DNA of 64,000 bases from Maribellus maritimus (GCF_022267315.1 NZ_JAIKLE010000004.1:186001-250000); one strand, 5' to 3'. Counted from the stretch's first letter, positions 43,752 to 53,678 are shown. Made by a program: numbers and translations. The notes: a model not told the origin generated them from the sequence alone.

Positions 43752-46139
43752 TTATTCCATCCCGATAGGAGCACCTTGCGGTGGCATTTCGTTTTTTATT
43801 TCTTTGAATTTCTCCGGATTTGTATTAAAGAACTCTATTTGATGAACAGCATACGCGTAATGTGATTTAGATTCCGAAAGAGATACAGAATTACTTTTTT
43901 GGCTGGCCAACGTTTTAAGATCCTGAATCTTTTGCCATGTCAGTGCTTTTACTTCTGATGTGGCATCTGGGTTTAAGGCCAGTTGCATCAGGTTTACCAG
44001 GAGTGTATTATTGGCTACTTTCTGCAACTCACCATCCATCCCGCTTGTCAGGGGAGTTTCCCATGTGGCAGAAACCAGTTCGTCCAGTATTTTGGAAAAA
44101 CCCGGCTGGTTGGTATTCCTTGCATGATATTCGATTAAACGTTGTGCCCGTTGCGGGTTTAACAGTTCACTAAAAACCATATTCGTTAATTTTCCGGCAG
44201 CGCTTAGAGGGTCAAAAGTTAATCCGGTATTTGATTTTATGTTTTCAGCAGAACTCCTGCCGTAGCCCATGGGCTTGGGAGGAATCATCCGGAGTAATTT
44301 CTCCGGGATTTTCAGCTCTTTGGGCGAGATGGTTTGCAACAGAATCTGTAAAGCTTTCTCCTGGTCTTCGGACGAAATCATTTCAGTTATCATTTGTCCG
44401 TCACCTTTTAAAGCATACCGGTAGTTTAATCCACCGATTATTTTTGCTGCCGCAGTAATCTGATAACGATGGTAATAATATACCGGAACAAGAACATCTT
44501 CCAGGATAGCGTAAGGTGTTCCTTCAGGAATCGTGTTTTCGCCAAAGTTACTTAAAGCAATCCTTCTGATTTCCATCATTCTTTCCAGTTCTTTGTATGG
44601 GTTTTCCCCATTGTCCCACTGGCTGGTATATGGCTGGATGCCTCCTCCGGAAGTCCGATCGGAGAGAAAAGTTGTACCGTTTTTTATATAATCCTGAATG
44701 ATTCTACCGAGGCCTTCTTTTTCCTTTTTTTCGTCTGAAAATTCGTGGTAGCCATAGTTAATCGCAATTTTATCCCAGTCTCCGATTTTATCATCGTAAG
44801 CTTCTGAAAGGTCTATTTTTCCATTTTTAATTTTTACCAGCGGCTGCGGATAATCCATAACCGAAGCACGGTTTTCGCTGCTTGAACTGTAGGCGTGGGC
44901 CAGGCCAATGGTGTGTCCGACCTCGTGTGCTGAAAGTTGACGAATACGTGCCAGCGCCATTTCTTTGGCTTTTTCAATCTCTTTTGTGTTTTTTCCAAAA
45001 GGTGAAATCAGTCCTTGTGCAATCATAAAATCCTGGCGTATCCTGAGCGAGCCCAAAGAAACATGTCCTTTTAATATTTCACCGGTTCTGGGATCGCTTA
45101 CTGTTGAGCCATAGGACCAGCCTCGTGTTGAGCGGTGCACCCACTGAATGGTGTTGTAGCGCACATCCTGCATGTCGGCACCCTGGGGCATCTCTTTTAA
45201 AATAAACGCATTTTTGAATCCGGCTTCTTCAAAAGCTTCGTTCCACCAGCTTGCGCCTTCAATAAGTGCCGATTTAATTGGTTCCGGAGTTCCCCTGTCA
45301 ACATAATATATAATCGGCTCAACCGGTTCGCTTATTCGGGCATTTGGGTTTTTCTTTTCCAGCCGGTGCCGTTCAATAAAACGTTTAACAATTGGTTGAT
45401 CAAAAGGAGTTGCATAGTCCTGATAAGTGGTCGAGAAATAACCTGCCCTTGGATCAAATGCCCTTGGTTTGTAGTCGTTATCCGGCAGTTCAATAAACGA
45501 ATGATGAATATAAATACTTATCACATCTGAGCTTGGCGTAACGGTGCGTACAAATTTTCCCGCTGGTTCTCCGGTAAATGTAATCAGTGCTTCAAATTCA
45601 CTGTTTTTTGGGAAACTTTTTAGCCCGTCCCGGTATATTGCCGAACGCGATTTATCAATTTTATAATTTCCTTCTTTGTTCCGTTGTAAGGTTGCAGAAA
45701 CATTAGCCGCATCCAGGAGGAAAAAATCGGTAGCATCAACATAAAATTTGCCGCTTTCTTCTTTTTCAATTTTGAACCCCCAAAGTACTGATATAGCAAA
45801 TGCATCGTCAACGGCTTTTATTTCATCGTCGTTTTTACTCGAAGCCCGGTAGTCGTAGTTGGATTGTACAAGTAATAATTTATTTCCTGCTTTTACAAAT
45901 TTTACCACTTTAGTTCCGGTAAGCTTTCCCCTGTCAAGGCCTAAGTCGTTTGAACCCACCCCCGAAGCAAGAGATGTCACATACAAAAACTCTGCGTCAA
46001 GCTTATCAACTTCAAGTGTTACTTTATTTTCTTTTTCAGAATATGAAAAGTTAAAAAAACCGGTGAATTCTTCGCCAAAGGCAATAAAAGGTAAAAATGT
46101 AATGAGATATAAAATGGAAGCAGTCACAATTTTTTTCAT
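43752..46139 (-). CDS. Secreted zinc-dependent metalloprotease (HEXXHXXGXXH, DUF5117/DUF4953 type)
   Basis: A 795-residue protein with a signal peptide (ITFLPFIAFGE) and a zincin motif with zinc ligands His 405, His 409 and His 415 and catalytic Glu 406, in HEVGHTIGLAH. The Met-turn is SVMDYPQP. N-terminal DUF5118/DUF5117 regions (NFSYSEKENKVTLEV, SNYDYRASSKNDDE, FEALITFTG) and a C-terminal DUF4953-like part complete the family layout. Likely a periplasmic or secreted peptidase of metzincin type. Monocistronic, convergent with the barrel gene. Confidence 0.86.
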   Translation of the reverse strand: MKKIVTASILYLITFLPFIAFGEEFTGFFNFSYSEKENKVTLEVDKLDAEFLYVTSLASGVGSNDLGLDRGKLTGTKVVKFVKAGNKLLLVQSNYDYRASSKNDDEIKAVDDAFAISVLWGFKIEKEESGKFYVDATDFFLLDAANVSATLQRNKEGNYKIDKSRSAIYRDGLKSFPKNSEFEALITFTGEPAGKFVRTVTPSSDVISIYIHHSFIELPDNDYKPRAFDPRAGYFSTTYQDYATPFDQPIVKRFIERHRLEKKNPNARISEPVEPIIYYVDRGTPEPIKSALIEGASWWNEAFEEAGFKNAFILKEMPQGADMQDVRYNTIQWVHRSTRGWSYGSTVSDPRTGEILKGHVSLGSLRIRQDFMIAQGLISPFGKNTKEIEKAKEMALARIRQLSAHEVGHTIGLAHAYSSSSENRASVMDYPQPLVKIKNGKIDLSEAYDDKIGDWDKIAINYGYHEFSDEKKEKEGLGRIIQDYIKNGTTFLSDRTSGGGIQPYTSQWDNGENPYKELERMMEIRRIALSNFGENTIPEGTPYAILEDVLVPVYYYHRYQITAAAKIIGGLNYRYALKGDGQMITEMISSEDQEKALQILLQTISPKELKIPEKLLRMIPPKPMGYGRSSAENIKSNTGLTFDPLSAAGKLTNMVFSELLNPQRAQRLIEYHARNTNQPGFSKILDELVSATWETPLTSGMDGELQKVANNTLLVNLMQLALNPDATSEVKALTWQKIQDLKTLASQKSNSVSLSESKSHYAYAVHQIEFFNTNPEKFKEIKNEMPPQGAPIGME

Positions 46140-46416
46140 AAGAACAGATGTTTGTATTTGTTATAAATATCGGAAAATTTCATTTTAAATTCCGATTTTT
46201 TGAGTAAGTGCTACTCATGCTAATGAAACATTAACAAACAATCATTTCAATTTGATTAAGTTTCCCAGGTGTTATTTAAAAACTTTTTAATACGTGGTTC
46301 AATTTTGGGTTAAAACATGAGATTTACGAGGCAGTTTACCACTTTTTTTTCAAAAGGCAGACATCAAAATGATTTGTTAATTTATTTTCAATCTATTGTG
46401 TAACAGGTCACCAAAT
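46140..46416. other. Divergent intergenic region
   Basis: AT-rich spacer between the metalloprotease (-) and the pyrophosphatase promoter (+). No open frame or clear box for the metalloprotease found. Confidence 0.4.
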
Positions 46417-46447
46417 CTTTAGCATTTCATTTTAAAATTTATCTTTG
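46417..46447 (+). promoter_or_regulatory. Candidate promoter of membrane pyrophosphatase
   Basis: CTTTA at 46417-46421 and TATCTTTG (46440-46447) with an 18-19-nt spacer fit the Bacteroidota promoter, with TTTA for TTTG. The predicted start near 46454 gives an untranslated leader of about 115 nt, in which I see no obvious riboswitch. Confidence 0.48.
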
Positions 46448-46568
46448 TCTGCTGGAAATTTTTTTTTATTAAAAACGACCATAAATCAAACTGAGTTTAA
46501 CGATTCAATGTAAAGTATATTTATTATAAATCTAAACCGTAACAGCAGTTACATAAAATTATCAACTT

Positions 46569-48863
46569 ATGAGTAATATTTTCTTATTAGTACCCATTGC
46601 CTCCATTTTGGCACTGGTATTTGCCTGGATTTTCTTCAAATCGTTGATGAAAAATTCAGAAGGTACTGATCGGATGAAAGAGATTGCACAATATGTTCGC
46701 GAAGGTGCAATGGCTTATCTGAAGAGACAGTATAAAGTTGTAATAATTGTTTTTGTCGTTCTGTTTATCCTGCTAACAATAATGGCGTATTTTGGTGTTC
46801 AAAATCCATTTGTACCCATCGCCTTTTTAACCGGAGGTTTCTTTTCCGGACTTTGCGGATTTTTGGGAATGAAAACAGCCACTTTTGCTTCGGCGAGAAC
46901 AGCCCACGGTGCTTCACAATCGCTGAATAAAGGTTTGCAGGTAGCATTCCGTAGTGGCGCCGTAATGGGATTAGTTGTTGTAGGATTTGCCCTTCTTGAT
47001 ATTGCCGCATGGTATTTACTGTTGAGTAAAGTGATTTTTACTCCTGAACATATGGCTAACGGTTTGCATTTTCTTGGTCTCCAGTTTGTTCATGAGGGAA
47101 CAACCGAAACACAAAAGCTGGTTGAAATTACAACTACGATGTTAACCTTTGGGATGGGCGCATCTACACAGGCATTGTTTGCACGTGTTGGCGGTGGTAT
47201 TTATACTAAAGCGGCTGACGTTGGTGCCGATCTGGTTGGAAAAGTTGAAGCTGGTATCCCTGAAGATGACCCACGTAACCCTGCAACCATTGCAGATAAT
47301 GTTGGTGATAATGTTGGCGATGTTGCCGGTATGGGAGCCGATCTTTATGAAAGTTATGCAGGTTCGATACTTGCAACTGCTGCGTTAGGAGCTGCGCTTC
47401 CGGCGGTTGCTCTGGCCGGTACAGGAATTGACCCGATTAAAGCTGTAACTGCACCAATGATTGTTGCTGCTATAGGTATTGTTTTATCCATCATTGGTAT
47501 TTTTATGGTTCGTACAAAAGAATCAGCAACACAAAAAACATTATTAAGAGCTTTATTTATAGGAACTTTTGGTAGTTCTGTTCTTATACTTCTTGCCTTG
47601 GTAGGTTTGGCATTTATGGGATGGATTACCTGGGGTGTTTTCTGGGCTGTTGTTATTGGTTTGGCAGCCGGTGTTATTATCGGTCAGGCAACCGAATATT
47701 ATACTTCCGATGAATATAAACCTACAAAAGGTATTGCACATCAGGCACAACAAGGCCCTGCCACAACCATTATCGATGGAATTGCTGTTGGAATGAATTC
47801 AACCTGGATTCCGGTAGTAACTATTGTACTTGGTATCATGGGAGCTTTCTGGGCTGCCGGTGGTGCTCAGCATTTTGCAATGGGAGTATACGGAATTGGT
47901 TTTGCCGCTGTTGGTATGCTTTCAACATTAGGTATTACGCTCGCAACCGATGCTTTTGGCCCTATTGCTGATAACGCAGGTGGAAATGCTGAAATGTCGG
48001 AATTACCTCCTGAAGTTCGTGAAAGAACCGATGCTTTGGATATGTTAGGAAATACTACTGCTGCAACAGGTAAAGGTTTTGCCATTGGTTCTGCTGCACT
48101 TACTGCAATGGCACTTATTTCGGCTTACATGGAAGAAGTAAGATTGTGGTTTGGTAAAATAGCCAAAGGTGGTGAAGGATTTGTTGCTAAAGGTCAGTAT
48201 GTTTTTTATAATGATGTTGCTCCTGCAGTAGAAGAAGGTATAAAAGCTGTAAAAATTTCAGCTGCTTCTGTAAAAGATTTTTCAGCTGCTTACGATATTA
48301 CATTGTTTAATCCATTGTTCCTTGGTGGATTGTTCCTTGGTTCAATGATGGCATTCCTGTTTAGTGCAATGACAATGAAAGCTGTTGGACGTGCAGCCGG
48401 TGCGATGGTTGATGAAGTTCGTCGTCAGTTCCGCGAAATTAAAGGTATTTTGGAAGGGAAAGCAACACCTGAATATGCAAAATGTGTTGAGATTTCAACC
48501 AAAGGAGCCCAGAGAGAGATGTTGGTTCCTTCACTTGTTGCTATCATTGTTCCCGTAATTGTTGGTGCGTCAATGGGAGTTGCCGGGGTAATTGGTCTTT
48601 TAGCCGGAGGTTTAACTGCTGGTTTTACGCTGGCTGTATTTATGAATAACGCCGGAGGGGCATGGGATAACGCTAAAAAATTCATTGAAAAAGGAAATTA
48701 CGGAGGAAAGGGAAGCGAAGCTCATAAAGCAGGTGTTGTAGGTGATACCGTAGGTGATCCTTTCAAAGATACTTCTGGTCCTTCATTGAACATCCTTATT
48801 AAACTTATGACAATGGTCTCAGTTGTAATGGCTGGGTTAACCGTAACATTAAGTTTGCTGTAA
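46569..48863 (+). CDS. hppA: Membrane-bound ion-translocating pyrophosphatase
   Basis: A 764-residue polytopic inner-membrane protein (about 16 spans) that couples pyrophosphate hydrolysis to pumping of H+ and/or Na+. The catalytic Asp/Lys-rich loop [11 protein letters not shown], then [22 protein letters not shown], and the later [10 protein letters not shown] and [15 protein letters not shown] blocks are all intact. Ala follows GNTT, where K+-independent enzymes have Lys, so this is predicted to be K+-dependent; Na+ versus H+ specificity cannot be told here. Its own promoter and a strong terminator flank it. Confidence 0.95.
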   Translation: MSNIFLLVPIASILALVFAWIFFKSLMKNSEGTDRMKEIAQYVREGAMAYLKRQYKVVIIVFVVLFILLTIMAYFGVQNPFVPIAFLTGGFFSGLCGFLGMKTATFASARTAHGASQSLNKGLQVAFRSGAVMGLVVVGFALLDIAAWYLLLSKVIFTPEHMANGLHFLGLQFVHEGTTETQKLVEITTTMLTFGMGASTQALFARVGGGIYTKAADVGADLVGKVEAGIPEDDPRNPATIADNVGDNVGDVAGMGADLYESYAGSILATAALGAALPAVALAGTGIDPIKAVTAPMIVAAIGIVLSIIGIFMVRTKESATQKTLLRALFIGTFGSSVLILLALVGLAFMGWITWGVFWAVVIGLAAGVIIGQATEYYTSDEYKPTKGIAHQAQQGPATTIIDGIAVGMNSTWIPVVTIVLGIMGAFWAAGGAQHFAMGVYGIGFAAVGMLSTLGITLATDAFGPIADNAGGNAEMSELPPEVRERTDALDMLGNTTAATGKGFAIGSAALTAMALISAYMEEVRLWFGKIAKGGEGFVAKGQYVFYNDVAPAVEEGIKAVKISAASVKDFSAAYDITLFNPLFLGGLFLGSMMAFLFSAMTMKAVGRAAGAMVDEVRRQFREIKGILEGKATPEYAKCVEISTKGAQREMLVPSLVAIIVPVIVGASMGVAGVIGLLAGGLTAGFTLAVFMNNAGGAWDNAKKFIEKGNYGGKGSEAHKAGVVGDTVGDPFKDTSGPSLNILIKLMTMVSVVMAGLTVTLSLL

Positions 48864-48896
48864 ATTATTGATTGTAATAGAATTAATATAATTAAG

Positions 48897-48925
48897 CCAC
48901 TTGTATTGTTACAAGTGGTTTTTTT
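48897..48925 (+). terminator. Intrinsic terminator of hppA
   Basis: CCACTTGTA (48897-48905), loop TTGT, TACAAGTGG (48910-48918), then seven T (48919-48925). Perfect 9-bp stem. Confidence 0.93.
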
Positions 48926-49040
48926 GTGCCTTTTTTAATTTTAAAAATATTAGGATAAATTTAGAATTATTCTTGAACAAAATATTTCTAAATTTAGTTA
49001 CTTATTGTGAACAGGAATAAAACATTAAAAATCAAATATT

Positions 49041-50054
49041 ATGGCAGACTTATCAACAACCTACATGGGTATAAAATTAAAAAACCCATTAATTCTTGGA
49101 GCTTGCAATCTGGTTAACAAGCCTGAAACAATCAAACAAATTGAAGATGCCGGAATTGGGGCAATTGTTTATCGTTCGTTGTTTGAGGAGCAAATTCAAC
49201 TTGAAAATCTTCAGATGGATGAAGAACTCAATGAGTATAACGAACGTAACGCTGAAATGACTGATTTGTTTCCAACACTGGAACATGCGGGCCCTAAAGA
49301 ACATTTATATAATCTTGAAAAATTGAAAAAAAGTGTAAATGTTCCGGTTTTTGCAAGTTTAAATGCAATTTACGAACCTACGTGGGTTGAATATGCCAAA
49401 GAATTAGAGAAAACAGGTGTTGATGGTTTGGAAATTAATTTGTACGCTACTCCCGGCTATTTCGAAGTGACCGGGAAATCTATCGAGGATAAACAGATTC
49501 AGATTGTAAAAGCAGTAAAAAAAGCAGTTAACATTCCCGTAAGTGTTAAAATAAGTATGTTTTATTCCAATCCGCTTAATTTTATTAAAAAGGTTGATGA
49601 AGCCGGCGCAGATGCCTATGTCTTATTTAACCGTTTTTTCCAGCCCGAGATTGATGCGGAAAAGGAAGAATATTACTATCCATGGGAGTTGAGTAATCCC
49701 AAAGATCACATGGTTAGTTTGCGTTATGCGGGGCTGCTTTACGGAAATCTGGAAGGAAGTATTTGTGCCAGTCGCGGAATTTACAGTGCGCAGGATGTAA
49801 TTAAGATGATACTTGCCGGTGCAGATGCTGTGCAAATGGTGAGTACGATATACAAAAACCAGCCTTCTGTTGTTTCTGATATTCTGATTGAATTAAACAA
49901 GTGGATGGAGGAAAAAGAATACAAGTCTTTGGGCGACTTCAGAGGAAAACTTTCGCGGAAAAATATGAAAGACCCGTTTGCATATCAGAGAGCACAATAT
50001 GTTGATATTCTCATGAAATCAGATTCGATATTTAAAAAATATCCGATGGTTTAG
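49041..50054 (+). CDS. Dihydroorotate-dehydrogenase-like protein
   Basis: A 337-residue FMN-type TIM-barrel protein resembling dihydroorotate dehydrogenase: N-terminal YMGIKLKNPLILGACNL, VNVPVFASLNAIYEPTW, DGLEINLYATP, NIPVSVKISMFYSNP and GADAVQMVSTIYKN are the family blocks. The family's usual catalytic Cys or Ser position (near the NLYATPGYFEV loop) is not clear to me, so true pyrD activity is uncertain; proteins like this are annotated DHOD-like and may act in another reductive step. Monocistronic with its own terminator. Confidence 0.78.
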   Translation: MADLSTTYMGIKLKNPLILGACNLVNKPETIKQIEDAGIGAIVYRSLFEEQIQLENLQMDEELNEYNERNAEMTDLFPTLEHAGPKEHLYNLEKLKKSVNVPVFASLNAIYEPTWVEYAKELEKTGVDGLEINLYATPGYFEVTGKSIEDKQIQIVKAVKKAVNIPVSVKISMFYSNPLNFIKKVDEAGADAYVLFNRFFQPEIDAEKEEYYYPWELSNPKDHMVSLRYAGLLYGNLEGSICASRGIYSAQDVIKMILAGADAVQMVSTIYKNQPSVVSDILIELNKWMEEKEYKSLGDFRGKLSRKNMKDPFAYQRAQYVDILMKSDSIFKKYPMV

Positions 50055-50096
50055 TTAGAGAGAATAACTAATTATTTTATATAAAAAGCAGGAAGC

Positions 50097-50128
50097 ATAT
50101 AGTTTCCTGCTTTTTTTTGTTTGACAGG
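50097..50128 (+). terminator. Intrinsic terminator of DHOD-like gene
   Basis: AGCAGGAA (50097-50104) pairs with TTCCTGCT (50114-50121) and is followed by further T to 50128. It lies 43 bp after the stop codon. Confidence 0.9.
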
Positions 50129-50283
50129 AGAAATTCATTAGTTGTATTTTTTTTTGAGAAAATTATGATAATATAGTTTTAGAAATCAATAAGTAAAGGA
50201 GAAATATTTGTTTTGAAAAAAGGCAAAAAGGTATTATATTACATAGTGTTAGGAATAATCGTAAACCATTGAATCATTTTACT

Positions 50284-50823
50284 ATGGAACCATTTATAGG
50301 TCAAATAATGCTGTTTGGAGGAAATTTCGCTCCAAGAGGATGGGCACTTTGTGATGGACAATTGCTTTCAATCACACAAAATCAGGCCTTATTTTCAATT
50401 CTAGGCACAACATATGGAGGAGACGGCCGAACAACTTTTGGGCTGCCTGATTTAAGAGGGCGTGTTCCAATGCATCCGGGTAATGGGCCGGGATTAACAC
50501 CAAGAAGACTTGGAGAAAAATCGGGAGAAGAAAATATTCTGTTAAATATAAATCAGATTCCTGCACATAACCATAGTGCATCCGGGACTATTCAGGCAAA
50601 AAACGGACAAGCGGATGCTTCCAATCCGGGAGACGCTGTGGCTGCTACATTAAATAAAAATACAGAAGGATATGCCCAAAAAGCAAATACAACTATGAAG
50701 GCCGGAGGTGTCGATGTGACTGTTAATAATTCAGGAGGAAGTCTGCCTCACAACAATGTTCAGCCTTATCAGTGTATAAATTATATTATCGCGTTGCAGG
50801 GGATATATCCTTCTCGGGGCTAA
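50284..50823 (+). CDS. Phage tail-collar domain (microcystin-dependent-protein-like)
   Basis: The ATG at 50284 (MEPFIGQIMLFGG) is preferred over a TTG at 50269. The protein has 179 residues: FIGQIMLFGGNFAPRGWALCDGQLLSI, then FGLPDLRGRVPMHPG and the C-terminal LPHNNVQPYQCINYIIALQG are diagnostic of the tail-collar (PF07484) family, also called MdpB in chromosomal settings. It is a bacterial gene here with no phage neighbours. Function on the chromosome unknown; possibly part of a contractile or adhesive structure. Confidence 0.85.
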   Translation: MEPFIGQIMLFGGNFAPRGWALCDGQLLSITQNQALFSILGTTYGGDGRTTFGLPDLRGRVPMHPGNGPGLTPRRLGEKSGEENILLNINQIPAHNHSASGTIQAKNGQADASNPGDAVAATLNKNTEGYAQKANTTMKAGGVDVTVNNSGGSLPHNNVQPYQCINYIIALQGIYPSRG

Positions 50824-51231
50824 GAGACATTACATCTAAAACATATGAATTTTGTGTTGGTTACAGTATTTGGTGATTTTTGCATGAAATACCCAAAGTA
50901 TAAATGTGATTGAAGCCGATGTGCAGCAAGTTGACGATTGATTTGAGTTCCGAAGTTTCCGAAGAAAGTTTTTAGGCAAACGATATCATTGGAATTTTTT
51001 TGCAGGAGCAGTACAGAGTTTTTACGCGAAATGTTTTGAGTATGCCGAATAAGGGCGGGAAATGCATTTCCAGCCCATCAATATGATTAGCTGCCGGATT
51101 GGTAGGAAAAGGTGTTTGACTAAATAATAGATAACTCCAACGATAATTAAGTGTCTTTTAGGTTTCGTTATTTCTATTTTGTAACAATTTATTACAAGAG
51201 GTTAATTTTTTATTACAAAAAACCTATTTTC
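50824..51231. other. Intergenic, nothing assignable
   Basis: Between the tail-collar gene and the FNR-type box. Short protein-like frames occur (for example KFLGKRYHWNFFAG at about 50971-51012), possibly a decayed gene, but I cannot assign them. Confidence 0.35.
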
Positions 51232-51245
51232 TTGATTAAAATCAA
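51232..51245. promoter_or_regulatory. FNR-type binding site TTGAT-N4-ATCAA
   Basis: TTGAT (51232-51236), TAAA, ATCAA (51241-51245): a perfect match to the classical FNR/Crp-family half-site consensus. It is centred near -53 relative to a start predicted from the TTCCTTTG box at 51278-51285 and lies 330 bp upstream of a Crp/Fnr-family gene. Confidence 0.6.
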
Positions 51246-51277
51246 GTTGAATATAAGAATATTCGGCAAAAGTTTAA

Positions 51278-51285
51278 TTCCTTTG
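51278..51285 (+). promoter_or_regulatory. Candidate -7 box downstream of FNR-type site
   Basis: TTCCTTTG differs from TAnnTTTG at the second base only. A start near 51292 would give a 285-nt leader for the following Crp/Fnr gene. Confidence 0.35.
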
Positions 51286-51575
51286 TACTTCTTTGAATAT
51301 TATTCCCTAAAATATCGTAAAATATGAAATATGGAACGCTTGATACAAATCACAAAATTTTATTAAAAAGGTTTATAGCAATATTAGCCTCATTGAGGGT
51401 ATAGTTTGTCGCTTGCCACCTTGAAAAAAGTAAATTATTGTCCTTTATATTTGATTTGACAGAGTCCTTCAAGTGGATAACTATGTGTGTAAACTTAGGA
51501 TGAACTAAAGATAAGTGTCGAATGGTTTTTGATTTATTAATTAACAGCTTAAAAAATCCGAAAAGCTTCAATTAT

Positions 51576-52202
51576 ATGCAAAGGGAGCAAGAAAAGATCA
51601 TTCACTATTTAACTAAATTGAAATTAAACCTTCCCAATGATATTCTTGCAAAGATTGAAAAAGAGAAACACCAGAAGGGGACATATTTGGTTAAAGCAGG
51701 TCAACCCGTGTCTAAAATATGGTTTTTGGAGTCAGGTATAGCTCATCTTTTTTATCAAAAAGGGAGCCAAAAAGTTACTGAAACCTTTGCGTTTCCAAAT
51801 GAAATATTTAGCGTATATACAAGTTTGATTCGGAAAAGTCCGTCCATATTATCTATTCAGCTACTTACAAATGCAGTAGTATGGTCGATGGAATGGGATT
51901 ATTTTCAACAGATAAGCAAAAGTGTTCCCGTAACAATTGATATTGAACGTTTGTTGATAGCTTGTTGGATATATAATTCTATGGAACGTTCGCTAAATCG
52001 TTTTTTTACTGTGGAAGAACAATATTTATTTCTGATAAAACGTCAGCCGAAATTAATAGAACAGATTCCATCAGTCTATATAGCAAATTACCTTGGAACA
52101 ACACCTGAAACTATAAGCAGGGTTAGATCCAAAATAAAAGATGGAGTGGATTTACCTGATGTTTCACCTTTTGAATACATCTTTATCAAAAGAAAAAAAT
52201 AG
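51576..52202 (+). CDS. Crp/Fnr-family transcription regulator
   Basis: The ATG at 51576 (MQREQEK) is chosen; an in-frame ATG at 51522 would add 18 residues. The beta-roll domain reads KHQKGTYLVKAGQPVSKIWFLESGIAH, then TETFAFPNEIFSVYTSLI; the helix-turn-helix is SVYIANYLGTTPETISRVRSKIKDG. Unlike the other two Crp/Fnr genes here it carries a C-terminal tail (VSPFEYIFIKRKK). No Fe-S Cys motif is seen, so it is probably not an oxygen-sensing FNR in the strict sense. A perfect FNR-type site lies upstream, possibly for autoregulation. Confidence 0.8.
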   Translation: MQREQEKIIHYLTKLKLNLPNDILAKIEKEKHQKGTYLVKAGQPVSKIWFLESGIAHLFYQKGSQKVTETFAFPNEIFSVYTSLIRKSPSILSIQLLTNAVVWSMEWDYFQQISKSVPVTIDIERLLIACWIYNSMERSLNRFFTVEEQYLFLIKRQPKLIEQIPSVYIANYLGTTPETISRVRSKIKDGVDLPDVSPFEYIFIKRKK

Positions 52203-52555
52203 ATTCAAGTAATAATGTAATTTTTTTTGCTTCATTTTCATTTAATGACTTATGTCAATTTTAAGATAGTGGAAATAAAATAAAAACTTTTTTCTTTGTA
52301 AGAAGATAATATTTCTTATTTATAGAATGTAATTTTCGATACATACAAACCCGTTTTTTTCATTTTAAAATTGTGTCGAAAATTGATGGACGTAAATAAT
52401 AAATTGTTTAACGATAATACGATTTAAGGTTCAAGCTGTATTCTGTACTGATTGTTTATTTACAGTAATAGATAAAGGAATGGTATAACTTCGCTCAGAG
52501 ATTTTATATGTGAAATAAAAGAGCTGGTATTCCTTGTTTTTGTAAAGAAAGCATA
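52203..52555. other. Intergenic, AT-rich
   Basis: 353-bp gap upstream of the receiver protein. No open frame, hairpin or clear promoter box; TTCTTTG near 52290-52296 is a weak -7-like string. Confidence 0.4.
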
Positions 52556-52585
52556 ATGGTACAATTGCAGCAAATTTTAAGGGTC

Positions 52586-52969
52586 ATGAAAAAGATAAAG
52601 ATACTTTATGTTGACGACGATCCTGCGCATATCTTGTTAATGTGCAGGGTATTGCTGGAAAGCAATTTTGAATTGGTACCTGCCTGTTCAGCTAAAGATG
52701 CAATTTCAATTTTAAACGACTCCCCAGAGCTGAAAATAGTAATTAGCGATTGGGTTATGCCAGAGATGGATGGATTGGAGCTGGTTCAGTATGTAAATGA
52801 ATCGTATCCGGATAAAATTTGCTATATGTTGTCTGGTAGCAACAGGACAGATAAGGTGAAGAGTTTTGAAGAAAAAGGATTTATCAGGAAATATTTTCCA
52901 AAACCCGTCAATAAAGAAATATTGATGGAGGAGATGGATAATATAAGCAGTTTGTTGAATTTGAATTAG
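52586..52969 (+). CDS. Single-domain response regulator
   Basis: The ATG at 52586 is preferred over one at 52556. It encodes 127 residues, one receiver domain: acidic pocket Asp 10-12 in YVDDDP, phospho-acceptor Asp 55 in SDWVMPEMDG, Ser 83 in YMLSGS (switch Thr/Ser) and Lys 106 in FPKPV. There is no output domain. It may act in a phosphorelay or as a phosphate sink; no kinase gene is adjacent. Confidence 0.85.
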   Translation: MKKIKILYVDDDPAHILLMCRVLLESNFELVPACSAKDAISILNDSPELKIVISDWVMPEMDGLELVQYVNESYPDKICYMLSGSNRTDKVKSFEEKGFIRKYFPKPVNKEILMEEMDNISSLLNLN

Positions 52970-53048
52970 TTATTGAATATTTTGAAAGTAAAAGAGTGTA
53001 AATTTATTATGTGACGCAAAGATTGATGTTTTTACAAACCTCTGGACT

Positions 53049-53075
53049 ACACCGGGAGTTTGAAACTCCCGGTGT
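53049..53075 (+). terminator. Long perfect hairpin, probable terminator of receiver gene
   Basis: A 13-bp perfect inverted repeat (53049-53061 and 53063-53075) around one base, 80 bp after the receiver stop. The following TTCCTTTTCC is only loosely T-rich, so termination may be partial. Confidence 0.5.
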
Positions 53076-53199
53076 TTCCTTTTCCCGTTTTGAATTGATA
53101 TCTCTGCTGAAAACGAAATTTTGAGAATATGTTTTACGATAATATGAAATAAGTAATAAACTCAGAGTTACATAGATAATACCGTCCGTCCTTTCAGGT

Positions 53200-53316
53200 T
53201 TGCAAACAATGGGTGAAATCCCAGCCCATGAAACAGGATGCCGGCTGAGACATAATCATCTTCAAATGTATTCTACATACCATCACCGTTAGAAGGCCGG
53301 CTCCTGTTGTTTGCAA
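53200..53316 (+). ncRNA. Multi-stem structured RNA candidate
   Basis: Closed by TTGCAAACAA (53200-53209) pairing perfectly with TTGTTTGCAA (53307-53316). Inside: a hairpin TGGG-TGAAA-TCCCA (53210-53223), then a long stem CAGGA (53234-53238), T bulge, GCCGGC (53240-53245) pairing with GCCGGC-TCCTG (53296-53306), which abuts the closing stem exactly. Inside this, ATGTA/TACAT forms a small hairpin. The whole is a three-way-junction layout of 117 nt in a gene-free interval. Both strands would fold; I chose + because the gene-free stretch ends at a two-way terminator at 53679. No protein gene is nearby that it would control. Family unknown. Confidence 0.45.
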
Positions 53317-53678
53317 CGCCTCTCCCAGAAAAGGCTGAAGAGATTATAGAATTTTTGTTATTACAGATATTCTGAACATTAAGTAGGTTTTTTTGTAGTT
53401 GTTGTTACTCATAATTTTCTAAAAAAATAAGTAAAGCCCGAGTCTTTTTAAGTAAAGTGTAATTAATAATTAGGTTTACAAAGCATCGCTTTTCAGCATT
53501 AAAAATCTGTAGTTTTATTCTGTTTGTTTTTACTTTGTACTATAACAAATTGATAATATCTTTCAAGATATATAAGAAATGAAGATGATGATTACAAACC
53601 TTATTTTTAGAGAGTTTAAAAATTACGAAACCTTTTAAAGGTACTGGACGCAAAACTTTAGAGGTCTAAGAACTATGA
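53317..53678. other. Gene-free stretch after RNA candidate
   Basis: AT-rich 362 bp, no open frame over 30 codons on the + strand, no other strong hairpin. It could be the 3' part of a longer noncoding transcript that ends at the two-way terminator. Confidence 0.35.

Noticed and set aside
49041-50054. Calling the DHOD-like gene pyrD
   Set aside because: The catalytic position of true dihydroorotate dehydrogenases is not clear in the sequence, so a gene symbol is not justified.
50971-51012. Short protein-like string after the tail-collar gene
   Set aside because: Too short and unassignable to call a pseudogene; mentioned only as a possible remnant.
51324-51404. 26-codon ATG frame in the leader of a Crp/Fnr gene
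   Set aside because: No codon bias, no hairpin terminator and no family resemblance; looks incidental.
53200-53316. Retron-like msr/msd RNA (inverted repeats a1/a2 with two stems)
   Set aside because: The layout is reminiscent, but no reverse transcriptase gene lies downstream or anywhere in the window.
53200-53316. Cobalamin riboswitch, suggested by the GGTGAAATCC hairpin
   Set aside because: The conserved core segments of cobalamin riboswitches (such as the GCAACTG-like and GCCACTG-like stretches) are missing and no transport or synthesis gene follows.
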